Part shown: positions 1 through 9,878 of the stretch, piece by piece
Numbering within the stretch: the first letter of the stretch is position 1
Layout: each line of letters begins with the position of its first letter
DNA from: Lysobacter prati
GTDB taxonomy: Bacteria; Pseudomonadota; Gammaproteobacteria; Xanthomonadales; Xanthomonadaceae
Assembly: GCF_009765215.1 (NCBI RefSeq)
Contig: NZ_VLNV01000007.1
Span: 186,001-250,000 of the forward strand
DNA: 64,000 nt
Reading direction: 5' to 3'
Program-made: the position numbers and the translations under genes
The notes under the pieces: model-generated
Seen by the model: the letters and a program-made list of their open reading frames with translations, nothing else
Told to the model about the DNA's origin: nothing
The model's database searches: none

Positions 1-390
1 CGAGAACGTGCCGTGCTGGCGCTCCAGCGCCGACGACAGCGAACTGCCACCGCGCACGGCATCGCGCACGTCGCCAATGGTCCTGCGCGCGAGTTCGTCT
101 TCGGGCAGTTCCAGCAGGATGGTCAGTGCGCGATCGAGCGGCTGGCCGGCGCCGAGCAGCGTCGCCAGCTGCTGGGTGAACTGCACCAGGCGCGCGCCGG
201 CGAACGGTCGGGTCTTGAACAACCCCTTCCAGACCGAGGCCCCGGAGGCCTCGCTGGCCAGCTTGGCCTCGACCGGCATGTGCCCCTGTTCCTGCAGGCG
301 CGCAACCACCTCGGCATTGCTGGCGGCCTCCATCTGGCCGTCGAGCAGCTCACCGCGGGGGTTGAGGGCTTTGTAGTGGTAGAGGGGCAT
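1..390 (-). CDS. gspF: Type II secretion inner-membrane protein GspF (3' end outside window)
   Basis: Only the first 130 codons are inside the window. The N-terminus (MPLYHYKALNPRGELLDGQM) and the block FTQQLATLLGAGQPLDRAL at about residues 77-95 are typical of the GspF/PilC platform-protein family, which sits in the inner membrane and couples the secretion ATPase to the pseudopilus. The gene lies 58 bases downstream of gspE on the same strand, the usual E-F order of xps/gsp operons. The reading frame has no stop before the window edge, so the protein should continue to about 400 residues. A PilC homologue is possible in principle, but the neighbouring GspE argues for type II secretion. Confidence 0.85.
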   Translation of the reverse strand, partial: MPLYHYKALNPRGELLDGQMEAASNAEVVARLQEQGHMPVEAKLASEASGASVWKGLFKTRPFAGARLVQFTQQLATLLGAGQPLDRALTILLELPEDELARRTIGDVRDAVRGGSSLSSALERQHGTFS

Positions 391-448
391 CGTTACTCGT
401 CATTCCCGCGAAGGCGTGCATGCAATGGGGTATCGGGACCGGGAACGA

Positions 449-2167
449 TCACGCATCCTCCGTCACCCGCAGCACTTCCTCGATCGTCGTCTCCCCCGCC
501 AGCGCCTTGATGATGCCATCCTCGTACATCGTGCGCATGCCCGACTGGCGCGCAATCTGCTCGATCTCGCCCATGCCGGCGTGGCGCATCACCGCGCGGC
601 GCAGCTCGTCGTTCATCACCAGGAATTCCATGATGGTGGTGCGGCCGAGGTAGCCGTTGGGCGCGATCGCCGACGGGCGCGGATGGTAGAGGTAGATGTC
701 GCCCGACGGCTGGTAGCGGCGCAGGTTGAACTTCTTGATTTCCTCCGGCGACGCCAGGTATCGCTCGGCATTCGTCAGCTCCAGCTTGCGCACCAGGCGC
801 TGGCCGAGGATGCCGTTGATGGTGGACGTCAGCAGGTAATCCTCCACGCCCATGTCGAGCAGGCGGGTGATGCCACCGGCAGCGTTGTTGGTGTGCAGGG
901 TCGACAACACCAGGTGGCCGGTCAGCGCCGACTGGATCGCAATGCGGCAGGTCTCGAGGTCGCGCATTTCGCCGATCATGATGATGTCGGGGTCCTGGCG
1001 GACGATGCTGCGCAGCGCGTGGGCGAAATCCAGGCCGATCTGCGGCTTGGCCTGGATTTGGTTGATGCCCTCGATCTGGTATTCGACCGGGTCTTCGACC
1101 GTGATGATCTTGACGTCGGTGGTGTTGAGCTTGCTCAGCGCGGTGTACAGCGTCGTGGTCTTGCCCGAGCCGGTCGGGCCGGTCACCAGCAGGATGCCGT
1201 GCGGCTGGTCGAGCACCTTCTGGAACTGCGGCAGGAAATTGTCAGTGAAGCCCAGGCGCTTGAAGTCGAACACCACCGTTTCGCGGTCCAGCAAGCGCAT
1301 CACCACGCTCTCGCCGTGCGCGGTAGGCACCGTGCTCACGCGCAGGTCGAGTTCCTTGCCCTGCACGCGCAGCATGATGCGGCCGTCCTGCGGCAGGCGA
1401 CGCTCGGCGATGTTGAGCTTGGCCATGATCTTGACGCGGCTGATCACCGCCGCGGTGAGATTGGCCGGCGGACTTTCGCCTTCGGTCAGCACGCCGTCGA
1501 CGCGGTAGCGCACCTTGAGGCGGCTCTCGAACGGTTCGATGTGGATGTCGGACGCGCGCAGCTCGACCGCGCGCTGGATGACCAGATTGACCAGGCGGAT
1601 GACCGGCGCTTCCGAGGCGAGGTCGCGCAAGTGCTCTACATCGTCGAGGTCGCCGCCACCGCCCTCGCCTTCGGCGGTCTCGACTATTGCGCCCATCGCG
1701 CTGCGGCCCTGGCCGTACCAGCGTTCGACCAGGTCGCCGATCTCGGAGCGCAGCGCCACCGCCGGGCGGATGTCGCGGCCGGTGGCAAGGCGCAGGGCAT
1801 CGATGGTGTACAGGTCCTGCGGGTCGGCCATCAGCACGTCGACCGCGGTGTCGCTTTCGCCGACCGGGCAGACCGCGAACTGCTTCATGAAACGCGCCGA
1901 CATCGCCACGCCCTCCGGCGGCAGCTCGGGTGCGTCCTTGACGTTAACCAGCGGCAGGCCGAGCACCTCGGCGCAGGTTTCGGCGTGGTCGCGTTCGGAC
2001 ACCAGGCCCAGGCGCGCCAGCAGGGCCAGCAGGCCGCCGCCGGTTTCCTCCTGAAGGCGACGGGCGCGGGCGAGGTCGGCGTCCTTCAGCCGGCCCTTGG
2101 CGAGCAGGGCCGCGACGATGCGGTCATCGAGACTGGCTTGGCCGGTGTCGTTGGCGACTGCGTTCAC
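449..2167 (-). CDS. gspE: Type II secretion ATPase GspE (XpsE-like)
   Basis: This is the cytoplasmic ATPase that powers type II secretion through GspL/GspF. A 572-residue protein is predicted from a GTG start at 2167, chosen because GGAGGA (2172-2177) lies just upstream; an in-frame ATG 60 bases earlier has no such site. It has the GspE N-terminal domain (about residues 15-140), the Walker A motif GPTGSGKTTT (about 330-339), Asp and Walker B boxes (DPDIIMIGEMRD, about 392-403) and the His box around SALTGHLVLSTLHTN. The tetracysteine zinc module usually found between the His box and C-terminus is not visible: the segment from QRLVRKL to GYLGRT has no cysteine. It forms an operon with gspF. 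Confidence 0.92.
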   Translation of the reverse strand: MNAVANDTGQASLDDRIVAALLAKGRLKDADLARARRLQEETGGGLLALLARLGLVSERDHAETCAEVLGLPLVNVKDAPELPPEGVAMSARFMKQFAVCPVGESDTAVDVLMADPQDLYTIDALRLATGRDIRPAVALRSEIGDLVERWYGQGRSAMGAIVETAEGEGGGGDLDDVEHLRDLASEAPVIRLVNLVIQRAVELRASDIHIEPFESRLKVRYRVDGVLTEGESPPANLTAAVISRVKIMAKLNIAERRLPQDGRIMLRVQGKELDLRVSTVPTAHGESVVMRLLDRETVVFDFKRLGFTDNFLPQFQKVLDQPHGILLVTGPTGSGKTTTLYTALSKLNTTDVKIITVEDPVEYQIEGINQIQAKPQIGLDFAHALRSIVRQDPDIIMIGEMRDLETCRIAIQSALTGHLVLSTLHTNNAAGGITRLLDMGVEDYLLTSTINGILGQRLVRKLELTNAERYLASPEEIKKFNLRRYQPSGDIYLYHPRPSAIAPNGYLGRTTIMEFLVMNDELRRAVMRHAGMGEIEQIARQSGMRTMYEDGIIKALAGETTIEEVLRVTEDA

Positions 2168-2278
2168 GCCGTCCTCCGTGGCTGTCAGGCCATGGACTTT
2201 AGCAGCTTGCCCGCAGCCTTTTGGCAACTGCGCCGCCCTCCCCTTCCCGTCGCGCGGGCAAGGGGAGGAGGTGTTGCA

Positions 2279-5200
2279 TCAGCCCACCCAGACCCGCGCG
2301 TTGCGGAACATCCGCAGCCACGGCGAGGCCTCGCCCCACTCCGCCGGCGCCCAGCTCAGGTTGACGCTGCGCAGGGTGCGCTCGGGGTGCGGCATCAGGA
2401 TCGTGGCGCGCCCGTCGTCGCTGGTAAGACCGGTGATGCCGTCGGGCGAGCCGTTCGGGTTCAGCGGATAGCGCGTGGAAACGGCGCCGTTGCCGTCGAC
2501 ATAACGCAGCGAGACATGCGCCGCACTCTGGTCGAGCGCGCTGTCGAACTCGGCGCGGCCTTCACCGTGCGCGACCGCGACCGGGATGCGCGATCCGGCC
2601 ATGCCACGGAAGAACAGCGACGGCGACTCGACCACTTCCAGCAGGCCCAGGCGTGCTTCGAACTGCTCGCTGGCGTTGCGCAGGAACTTCGGCCAATGGG
2701 TCGCGCCAGGGATGATCGGCTTGAGCTGCGACAGCATCTGGCAGCCGTTGCACACGCCCAGCGAGAAGCTGTCCTCACGGGCAAAAAACTGGGCGAAGGC
2801 ATCACGCAGCGCGCTGCGCTCCAGCACCGAGGTCGCCCAGCCGCGGCCGGCACCGAGCACGTCGCCGTAGCTGAAGCCGCCGCAGGCGGCGATGCCCTTG
2901 AAGTCGGCCAGCGAAACGTTGCCCGCGATGAGGTCGCTCATGTGCACGTCGAAGGCTTCGAAACCGGCGCGGTCGAATGCCGCCGCCATTTCGATCTGGC
3001 CGTTGACGCCCTGCTCGCGCAGGATCGCGACCTTCGGACGCACGCCGGTGTTGATGAACGGCGCGGCGACATCCTCGGACGGATCGAACGACAGGCGCGG
3101 TTTCAGGCCCGGTGAGTTGAAGTCGCGCGCCAGCGCGCGCTCCTGGTCGGCACATTCGGGATTGTCGCGCAGCTTCTGCAGGGCATGGCTGGTGGACCAC
3201 CACGCGTCGAACAGTTCGTCCCAGCGCCACTCGGCCAGGGTCTGTCCTTCGTCGCGGACGCGGATCGCCGGCGCCGTGGTCGGCCGTGCGATGCGCTGTG
3301 CGCAGTCGATCAGGCCGTGACGCGAGACCATGTCGGCGAAGATGGCGCGGTCCTCGTCGGCGACCTGCACGATCGCGCCGAGCTCCTCGTTGAACAGCGT
3401 GCGGAACGGGTCGTGACCCCAGCCGTCGAGGGTGATGTCCAGGCCCAGTCGCGAGCAGAACGCCATCTCGCACAGCGCCGCCCATGCGCCGCCGTCGGAA
3501 CGGTCGTGGTAGGCGCGCAGCAGTCCGGCTTCGCGCGCATCACGGATGAGTTCGAAGAAGTCGCGCAGGCGCTGCGGGTTGTCCAGGTCGGGCACGCCAA
3601 GCGAACCGGCGAACGCCGGCAACTGCGAGCCCGGGTTGTTCGACAGCGCGTGCTTTGACACCGCATCGGGATGGCACTGCGCCAGCACCGAACCACCCAG
3701 GCGCTGCTTGCCGGCACCCAGGCCGATCAGCCACAGCTCCGACTCCTCGTTGCGATCGAGCAGCGGGGTCAATTGCTGGCGCACGTCGACCACCGGCGCG
3801 AACGCGGTGACGATCAGCGACACCGGCGACACCGATTTCGACGCGGCGCCATCGCTGTGCCATTGCGCCTGCATCGACAGCGAATCCTTGCCGACCGGGA
3901 TGCTCAGCTCCAGCTCCGGGCACAGCTCCATGCCGACGGCCTTGACCGCATCGAACAGTCGTGCGTCCTCGCCCGGATGACCGGCGGCGGCCATCCAGTT
4001 GGCCGACAGCTTGATGCGGTTGAGCGACTCGACCGGTGCGGCGCACAGGTTGGTGATGGCCTCACCGACCGCCATGCGCGCGGCCGCTGCGGCATCGATC
4101 AGCGCCAGCGGAGTGCGCTCGCCGAGCGACATCGCCTCGCCGACGAAACCGTCGAAGCCCGACAGCGTGATCGCGCAATCGGACATCGGCAACTGCCACG
4201 GACCGATCATCTGGTCGCGAACGGTCAGGCCGCCGACGGTGCGGTCACCAATCGTGACCAGGAAGTTCTTCGAAGCAACCGACGGATGCGCTAGCACGCG
4301 CAGTGCAGCCTCGCGCAGGTCCAGGCCGTTCCATTCCAGCGCCGGCCACGGCGCCGGCGGCGGACGACGCGCGTCGCGGTGCATCTTCGGCGGCTTGCCG
4401 AACAGCACGTCCATGGGCAGGTCGATCGGCCAGTCGTGGCCAGGTTGGCGCGCATTGTCGACCGTGGCGCCGTAACCGACGACCAGGTGTTCCTCGGCGG
4501 TGGCGTAACCGACCACCGCGAACGGGCAACGCTCGCGCGCGCAGATCTGTGCGAATTCCTCGACGCGATCGGCCGGCAGGCCGAGCACGTAGCGCTCCTG
4601 CGATTCGTTGCACCACAGCTGCATCGGCGACAGCGACGGGTCGTCGCTGGGCACCTTGGCCAGGTCGATGACGCCACCCAGGCCGGAGTCGTGCAGCAGC
4701 TCGGGGATGGCGTTGGACAGGCCGCCGGCACCGACGTCGTGCGCGGTCGCGATCGGATTGTCGAGGCCGCGGGCGATGCAGCGGTCGAGCACTTCCTGGC
4801 AGCGACGCTCCATTTCCGGGTTGTCGCGCTGGACGCTGGCGAAATCGAGTTCTTCGTGGCTGTCGCCGGACGCGACCGAGCTGGCGGCGCCGCCGCCCAG
4901 GCCGATCAGCATCGCCGGACCACCGAGTACGATCACTGCGTCGCCCGGCTTCATGCCCAGCTTGGTGACCTGCACGCGGTCGATCGCACCCAGGCCGCCT
5001 GCGAGCATGATCGGTTTGTCGTAGGCGCGCGCGAGTGTGCCGTTGCCGCTGCTGCTTTCGTCGAGCTCGAAGCTGCGGAAGTAGCCGGTCAGGTTGGGGC
5101 GACCGAATTCGTTGTTGAACGCGGCCGCGCCGATCGGGCCGTCGAGCATGATTTCCAGGGCCGAGGCCATGCGCGGGTTGAGCGAACGCTCGCGCTCCCA

Positions 5201-6223
5201 CGGCTGCGGCAACGTCGGGATGCGCAGGTGCGAAACGCTGAAACCGCACAGGCCGGCCTTGGGACGGCCACCGCGGCCGGTCGCGCCTTCGTCGCGGATC
5301 TCGCCGCCGTTGCCGGTGGAGGCACCGGGGAACGGCGCGATCGCGGTCGGGTGGTTGTGCGTTTCGACCTTGATCGCGAACGCCGAATCGACCTGCGTTT
5401 CGGCGCGATAGCCGCGCGTGATCGGGTCCGGGCGGAAGCGACGGCTGGCATAACCTTCGACCACCGCCGCGTTGTCGCTGTACGCAGAGAGCGTGTGCTC
5501 GGGCGTGGTGGCGTGGGTGTGCTTGATCATCTTGAACAGCGAGTTCTGCTGTTCGGCGCCGTCGAGCGTCCACGAGGCGTTGAAGATCTTGTGCCGGCAG
5601 TGCTCGGAGTTGGCCTGGGCGAACATCATCAGCTCGACGTCGGCCGGCTCGCGGCCGAGCACGCTGAAGCGCTCGCGCAGGTAGGCAATCTCGTCCTCGG
5701 CCAGGGCCAGGCCGAGACGGACGTTGGCATTCTCCAGGTCAGCCAGCGCAATGCGCTCCAGCTGGCCGCGCGCCGGCGTGGCGAACAACGCCGCGGCATC
5801 GTCGCGCGCTTCGAGCAGCGACTGCGTCATCGGATCGTGCAGGATCTTGGCCAGCGCGCCCTGCGTAGGGGCATCGGTCGGCCATCCGGCCAGGTCGTAG
5901 CGGGTGCCGCGCTCGACGCGCTTGATCGGCAGGCCGGCGCCACGAAGCAGCTCGGTCGCCTTGCTCGCCCACGGCGACAGCGTGCCCAAACGCGGCGTGA
6001 CGAAACGGGACGTGGCACCGTCCGCGCGCGCAACTTCGCCCGGCTCGGCCTGGAGGATACGGCGCAGCGCGTCAGGGTCAGGCGTCGCACCGGTCTCCGG
6101 CTCGACCCAGTAGACGGGCCAGGCGCCAAGGACGCGGACGGACGGATGGAGGGCTTGCAGGCGGGCTTGGAGCCGCTCGCGGCGGAACGGCGACAGGGCG
6201 GATGCGCCCTCGAGGACGATCAT
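2279..6223 (-). CDS. purL: Phosphoribosylformylglycinamidine synthase PurL (large, single-chain)
   Basis: This enzyme catalyses the fourth step of de novo purine synthesis, making FGAM from FGAR, glutamine and ATP in the cytoplasm. The 1314-residue length matches the large proteobacterial type, which carries synthetase and glutaminase in one chain. The start at 6223 gives [18 protein letters not shown], which aligns with the E. coli N-terminus; an in-frame ATG 51 bases upstream is less likely. Visible motifs include [15 protein letters not shown] in the synthetase half and, in the C-terminal class I amidotransferase, GVCNGCQ (nucleophile about Cys1158) with HPER (about His1279, Glu1281). It stands alone, with 111 bases between its stop and the start of gspE. 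Confidence 0.97.
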   Translation of the reverse strand: MIVLEGASALSPFRRERLQARLQALHPSVRVLGAWPVYWVEPETGATPDPDALRRILQAEPGEVARADGATSRFVTPRLGTLSPWASKATELLRGAGLPIKRVERGTRYDLAGWPTDAPTQGALAKILHDPMTQSLLEARDDAAALFATPARGQLERIALADLENANVRLGLALAEDEIAYLRERFSVLGREPADVELMMFAQANSEHCRHKIFNASWTLDGAEQQNSLFKMIKHTHATTPEHTLSAYSDNAAVVEGYASRRFRPDPITRGYRAETQVDSAFAIKVETHNHPTAIAPFPGASTGNGGEIRDEGATGRGGRPKAGLCGFSVSHLRIPTLPQPWERERSLNPRMASALEIMLDGPIGAAAFNNEFGRPNLTGYFRSFELDESSSGNGTLARAYDKPIMLAGGLGAIDRVQVTKLGMKPGDAVIVLGGPAMLIGLGGGAASSVASGDSHEELDFASVQRDNPEMERRCQEVLDRCIARGLDNPIATAHDVGAGGLSNAIPELLHDSGLGGVIDLAKVPSDDPSLSPMQLWCNESQERYVLGLPADRVEEFAQICARERCPFAVVGYATAEEHLVVGYGATVDNARQPGHDWPIDLPMDVLFGKPPKMHRDARRPPPAPWPALEWNGLDLREAALRVLAHPSVASKNFLVTIGDRTVGGLTVRDQMIGPWQLPMSDCAITLSGFDGFVGEAMSLGERTPLALIDAAAAARMAVGEAITNLCAAPVESLNRIKLSANWMAAAGHPGEDARLFDAVKAVGMELCPELELSIPVGKDSLSMQAQWHSDGAASKSVSPVSLIVTAFAPVVDVRQQLTPLLDRNEESELWLIGLGAGKQRLGGSVLAQCHPDAVSKHALSNNPGSQLPAFAGSLGVPDLDNPQRLRDFFELIRDAREAGLLRAYHDRSDGGAWAALCEMAFCSRLGLDITLDGWGHDPFRTLFNEELGAIVQVADEDRAIFADMVSRHGLIDCAQRIARPTTAPAIRVRDEGQTLAEWRWDELFDAWWSTSHALQKLRDNPECADQERALARDFNSPGLKPRLSFDPSEDVAAPFINTGVRPKVAILREQGVNGQIEMAAAFDRAGFEAFDVHMSDLIAGNVSLADFKGIAACGGFSYGDVLGAGRGWATSVLERSALRDAFAQFFAREDSFSLGVCNGCQMLSQLKPIIPGATHWPKFLRNASEQFEARLGLLEVVESPSLFFRGMAGSRIPVAVAHGEGRAEFDSALDQSAAHVSLRYVDGNGAVSTRYPLNPNGSPDGITGLTSDDGRATILMPHPERTLRSVNLSWAPAEWGEASPWLRMFRNARVWVG

Positions 6224-6331
6224 GTCCGGGGAACCGTGCAACGTCGGGCCCGACATTGTAGCCGAGCCGCGCAACCCCTGCCCGCTCTCCCGAATGCGCG
6301 CCCCACCCGTACCGAATGCAGCGAGGCGCCG

Positions 6332-7171
6332 TCAGGCGCCCGGCTTCACCGCGGCCGTCTGGGCACGTTCGGACGCCAGCTTGTCCAGGGCCTCGCGCAG
6401 TGCCGCCGGCGGGACGTAGCCACCGAGCTGGATGCCATCGGCGCTGAGGATCATCGGCGTACCGGTCAGGCCGACGCGCTGGCCGACGTCGTACTGCTGG
6501 TTCACCGAGGTCTTGCAGCTCGTGGACTTGGGCGCGCGGTCGTTCTTGGCATCGGTCAGCGCCTTGCGCCGGTCCGGCGCGCACCACACCGCCACCATCT
6601 TCTTGTAGTCGTCGCTTCCCAGGCCCATGCGCGGGAAGGCCAGGTACTCGATCGCGATGCCCTGGCGGTTGTACTCGGCGATCTCGCTGTGCAGCTTGCG
6701 GCAGTAGCCGCACTCGACGTCGGTGAAGACGGTGACCGTGTACTTGGGCTTGGCCGGAGCGAAGACGATGCGCTCGCTGACCGGAATCGTGTCGATCAGC
6801 TGCTTGCGCACGGCCGCCATCGCATCTTCGCTGAGGTTCTTCTTGGCGTTGACGTCGAACAGGGCGCCGCCGGAACCGGGCAGGAACAGGTAGCGGCCAT
6901 CGTCGCTGACATAGACCACCTGCCCGGCCACGATCGCCTCGCGGAAACCCGGAAGCGGCGCCGCGCCGACCCGGTCCACCTGGACCTGCGGGTTGAGCAG
7001 GCGCACCGCCTCGACCGCACGCGCATCGGCAGTACCGGCCTTGGGCTTGGCAGCGGCCAGGGCGGCTACGGCCGGCTTGGCGCTGCCTTGCGCCTGCGCG
7101 GCGCCGTCGGGCGCTTGCGCACAGGCAGAAAGGCTGAGGGCGCCGAGCGCGGCGAGGAGGATTCGCTTCAT
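6332..7171 (-). CDS. dsbC: DsbC-like thiol:disulfide interchange protein, apparently a lipoprotein
   Basis: The product is a 279-residue thioredoxin-fold protein with the DsbC signature CGYC (in DVECGYCRKLH) and the cis-proline loop TGTPMI near the C-terminus. An N-terminal region of about 110 residues before the catalytic fold matches the DsbC dimerisation domain in position. DsbC isomerises wrong disulfides in the periplasm. The signal sequence ends LSLSAC, a lipobox, so the mature protein is probably lipid-anchored at Cys17 rather than soluble as in E. coli. An Ala/Lys/Pro-rich linker follows the lipobox. It lies between xerD and purL on the same strand; xerD-dsbC is a common gene order. 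Confidence 0.88.
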   Translation of the reverse strand: MKRILLAALGALSLSACAQAPDGAAQAQGSAKPAVAALAAAKPKAGTADARAVEAVRLLNPQVQVDRVGAAPLPGFREAIVAGQVVYVSDDGRYLFLPGSGGALFDVNAKKNLSEDAMAAVRKQLIDTIPVSERIVFAPAKPKYTVTVFTDVECGYCRKLHSEIAEYNRQGIAIEYLAFPRMGLGSDDYKKMVAVWCAPDRRKALTDAKNDRAPKSTSCKTSVNQQYDVGQRVGLTGTPMILSADGIQLGGYVPPAALREALDKLASERAQTAAVKPGA

Positions 7172-7317
7172 CTGGGATTCCTGACAGGGACCACCGAGCG
7201 GCGGCCCATATTGGGGGGATGCCCGGATTGTGGCACGAGACCCGGTAGCGACCAGTGCCCTTCGTCCCGGAGCGATTCACCTGTCGTTGTTTGCCGGACT
7301 GGCCCGGCGGTCTGTCG

Positions 7318-8271
7318 CTATCCGCGCGGGTGGTGCTTGGAATGGAGCTGCTTGAGCTGCTCACGCGCCACCAGGGTGTAGATCTGCGTGGTCGACAGCG
7401 AACTGTGGCCCAGCAGCATCTGCAGCGCGCGCAGGTCGGCGCCGTGATTGAGCAGGTGGGTGGCGAAACTGTGGCGCAGGCCGTGCGGGCTGATCCGGGC
7501 CGGGTCGATCCCTGCGAACCCGGCATAGCGCTTCACCAGCACCCAGAACTGCTGGCGGGTCGGCGCTTCGCCGCCCGAGGTGAGGAACAACGGCGCCAGC
7601 GCGCGCTTTCCCGCCAACTGCGGTCGCGCCGTGGCGAGGTAGCGCTCCAGCCAGTGCTGCGCTTCCTCGCCCAGCGGCACCAGCCGCTCCTTGCTGCCCT
7701 TGCCCATCACCCGCAGCACGCCCTGGCGCAGGTTGACCGCCGTTGCCGGCAGGTTGACCAGTTCGCTCACGCGCAAGCCGGCCGCGTACATCAGCTCGAG
7801 CATGGCGCGGTCGCGCAGGCCGTTGGCATCGTCGATGTCCGGGGCCTTCAGCAGGGCTTCGATCTGACTCTCGGCCAAGGCCTTGGGCAGGGACCGCGGC
7901 AGCTTGGGCGGCTCCAGCAGCGCGGTCGGATCGTCGCTGCGCTCGCCACGCCGCACCTGCCAGGCATAGAACGCACGCAACGCCGACAGCAGCCGCGCAT
8001 TGCTGCGCGGCGAGTAGCCGTGCTGCGAACGCCAGGCCAGGTAGTCGAACAGGGCGGCGCGATCGGCACCGGCCAGGCCACCTCCCCGACCGTCGCGCCA
8101 GCGCGCGAGCAGTTCCAGGTCGCGGCGGTAGCTGTCGAGCGTCGGCTGGGCCAGGCCATTCTCGGCCCAGATCGCATCGAGGAATGCGGCAATGACGCCG
8201 CCATCGGCGTCGAGCAATTGCGGCAAGGCCATCGCCACGCCACGGCGATCTGCAGGCGTTCGAACACTCAT
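7318..8271 (-). CDS. xerD: Site-specific tyrosine recombinase XerD
   Basis: XerD acts with XerC at dif to resolve chromosome dimers at division. The 317-residue protein has the SAM-like N-terminal domain ([27 protein letters not shown]) and all catalytic residues of tyrosine recombinases: Arg167 (AAGLRVSEL), Lys191 (GKGSKER), His263 and Arg266 (HGLRHSF), His289 (LLGHSS) and Tyr298. The order of XerC/XerD cannot be proven from sequence alone, but the dsbC neighbour and length favour XerD. A start at 8232 (MALPQLL) is an alternative; neither candidate has a strong ribosome binding site. It is divergent from the RDD gene. Confidence 0.9.
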   Translation of the reverse strand: MSVRTPADRRGVAMALPQLLDADGGVIAAFLDAIWAENGLAQPTLDSYRRDLELLARWRDGRGGGLAGADRAALFDYLAWRSQHGYSPRSNARLLSALRAFYAWQVRRGERSDDPTALLEPPKLPRSLPKALAESQIEALLKAPDIDDANGLRDRAMLELMYAAGLRVSELVNLPATAVNLRQGVLRVMGKGSKERLVPLGEEAQHWLERYLATARPQLAGKRALAPLFLTSGGEAPTRQQFWVLVKRYAGFAGIDPARISPHGLRHSFATHLLNHGADLRALQMLLGHSSLSTTQIYTLVAREQLKQLHSKHHPRG

Positions 8272-8316
8272 GCACGCAGCTTAGCCGCCGTGCAGCGCAG
8301 CGGCTATCCTGATGCG

Positions 8317-8781
8317 ATGGCATCGACATCCTCCCCGCCCCGCCCCGCCGCACTGATCGGCTGGCGCCTGCTCGCACTGCTCTACGACCTTTGGCCGGTG
8401 GCTGCACTGTGGATGCTGGCCTCAGCGGTCTTTACCTTTGCCTATACGTTCAGTGGCCACGACAGCCACCAGAACATTCCGCCCTTCAGCTTGCTGCAGT
8501 GGTTGCTGTGGCTGGTGTGCTGGCTGATCGGCGCCCTCTACGCCGTGCTGAGCTGGCGACGCGGCGGACAGACCCTGGGCATGCGCCCGTGGCGTTTGCA
8601 GGTGATCGGCGCCGATGGCACCGCACCGTCATGGCGCGCATTGCTGATGCGTTACGCCGTCGGCACGCTGTCGCTGTTGCTGGCAGGCCTGGGATTCTGG
8701 TGGGCCTGGCTCGACCGCGACCGGCTGACGTGGCACGACCGCGCCAGCGGCACGCGCATGGTGCGGCTGCCGAAGCGCTAG
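8317..8781 (+). CDS. RDD-family integral membrane protein
   Basis: This 154-residue protein has about three transmembrane segments (roughly residues 20-45, 60-78 and 118-135) and the RDD hallmark: Arg-containing start of helix one (GWRLLALLYDLWPV), plus GQTLGMRPWRLQVIG and a final WHDRASGTRMV. The start at 8317 (MASTSSPPRP) is the first ATG that excludes the xerD-overlapping upstream frame. The biochemical role of RDD proteins is mostly unknown; some act as ion exchangers. It is divergent from xerD and convergent with lptG, with which it overlaps by four bases at the stop codons. Confidence 0.82.
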   Translation: MASTSSPPRPAALIGWRLLALLYDLWPVAALWMLASAVFTFAYTFSGHDSHQNIPPFSLLQWLLWLVCWLIGALYAVLSWRRGGQTLGMRPWRLQVIGADGTAPSWRALLMRYAVGTLSLLLAGLGFWWAWLDRDRLTWHDRASGTRMVRLPKR

Positions 8782-9878
8782 CCGCTGCGCTTCTTGAACA
8801 GGAACGCCGACACGCCAAGCATGATCACCGTCGGCAGCAGATAGGCGATGCGGTAGTCGAACTTGTACACCGTCGCCAGCTTCACGAACTGCGTCTGCAG
8901 CAACCAGAAGCCCAGCGCGAACACGATGCCGATGAACAAACGCTTGCCCATGCCGCCGCTGCGCAGCGTGCCGAACGCGAACGGCACCGCTGCCAGGCAC
9001 AACGCCAGCACGTTGATCGAATAGAACCACCGTCCCCAGTAGTGCTCCTCGAACTCCGAAGCATCCAGGGCATTGCGCCGGCGGTACTGGATGGCGGTGC
9101 GCAGGTCCATGGCCGACAGATAGCGCGGCCGCTCGGTGCCCGCCGACAACGCGGCCGAATCGAGTTGCGACTCCCAGCGCTCCTGCGGCACCTGCTCGCG
9201 GCGCACCGAACGGTCATCGAAATAGGTCCGCGTCACGTCGCGCAGCAACCAGCCACCGGGACGGTGCTCGGCCGCCTTCACGAAGGCCAGCGACTTCAGG
9301 CGACCATCGTCGGCGAACTGGTACAGGGTGACGTCGCGCAGCTCCAGCCAGCGGTCGCCGTTGAGCTCGCGCTCCTGGCCGCCCTGGGCATTGAGGATGG
9401 TCTCACCCTCGCGCGCCCACAGGCCGCTGTACTGCGCGACCACCGCGTTGCCGGACTTCGCCGCGGACTTGAGGGCGTCGGCGCGCTGCTGCGTCCACGG
9501 CGACAGGGTCTCGCCGCTCAACACCATCAACGCGGTCAGGATCGCCAACGCACCGGCGACGGCCAGGCCGAGACGGCGGCGCGACAGGCCCACGGCGCGC
9601 AGCGCGGTCAGTTCGGAGGTCGCCGCCAGCTGCCCCAGCGCCATCAGCGACCCGATCACGGCCGCGTACGGGAACAGGTAGTACACGCGCCGCGGCACAC
9701 TCAGGCCGATGTACGCGAAAGCTTCAACCAGGCCGTACTTGCCCTTGCCGATGTCGCCGAACTCGCTCACCAGGGCCAGCATCACGTCGAGGCCGCCCAG
9801 CACCGCCCAGGTCAGCAGCACCGTGGCGAGCACGGTCTTGCCCACATATATGTCGTGGATCTTCGGGATCAATCTCAT
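8778..9878 (-). CDS. lptG: LPS export ABC transporter permease LptG
   Basis: LptG pairs with LptF as the inner-membrane half of the LptB2FG exporter, which extracts LPS for transport to the outer membrane. The 366-residue product has the family start MRLIPKIHDIYVGKTVL, several N-terminal membrane segments, a periplasmic jellyroll region (about 140-260) and C-terminal helices. The start at 9878 makes an ATGA overlap with the lptF stop, a sign of translational coupling; an in-frame upstream start inside lptF is unlikely. It completes an lptF-lptG operon. Its presence next to pepA on the divergent side is the conserved gammaproteobacterial arrangement. Confidence 0.92.
   Translation of the reverse strand: MRLIPKIHDIYVGKTVLATVLLTWAVLGGLDVMLALVSEFGDIGKGKYGLVEAFAYIGLSVPRRVYYLFPYAAVIGSLMALGQLAATSELTALRAVGLSRRRLGLAVAGALAILTALMVLSGETLSPWTQQRADALKSAAKSGNAVVAQYSGLWAREGETILNAQGGQERELNGDRWLELRDVTLYQFADDGRLKSLAFVKAAEHRPGGWLLRDVTRTYFDDRSVRREQVPQERWESQLDSAALSAGTERPRYLSAMDLRTAIQYRRRNALDASEFEEHYWGRWFYSINVLALCLAAVPFAFGTLRSGGMGKRLFIGIVFALGFWLLQTQFVKLATVYKFDYRIAYLLPTVIMLGVSAFLFKKRSG

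Noticed and set aside
416-3115. 900-codon open frame on the plus strand over gspE and purL
   Set aside because: It is antisense to two well-supported genes, rich in His/Arg/Asp/Gln as expected of mirror reading in GC-rich codons, and matches no family.
4379-7381. 1000-codon open frame on the plus strand over purL and the DsbC-like gene
   Set aside because: Mirror of purL with the same skewed composition; no start site or family pattern.
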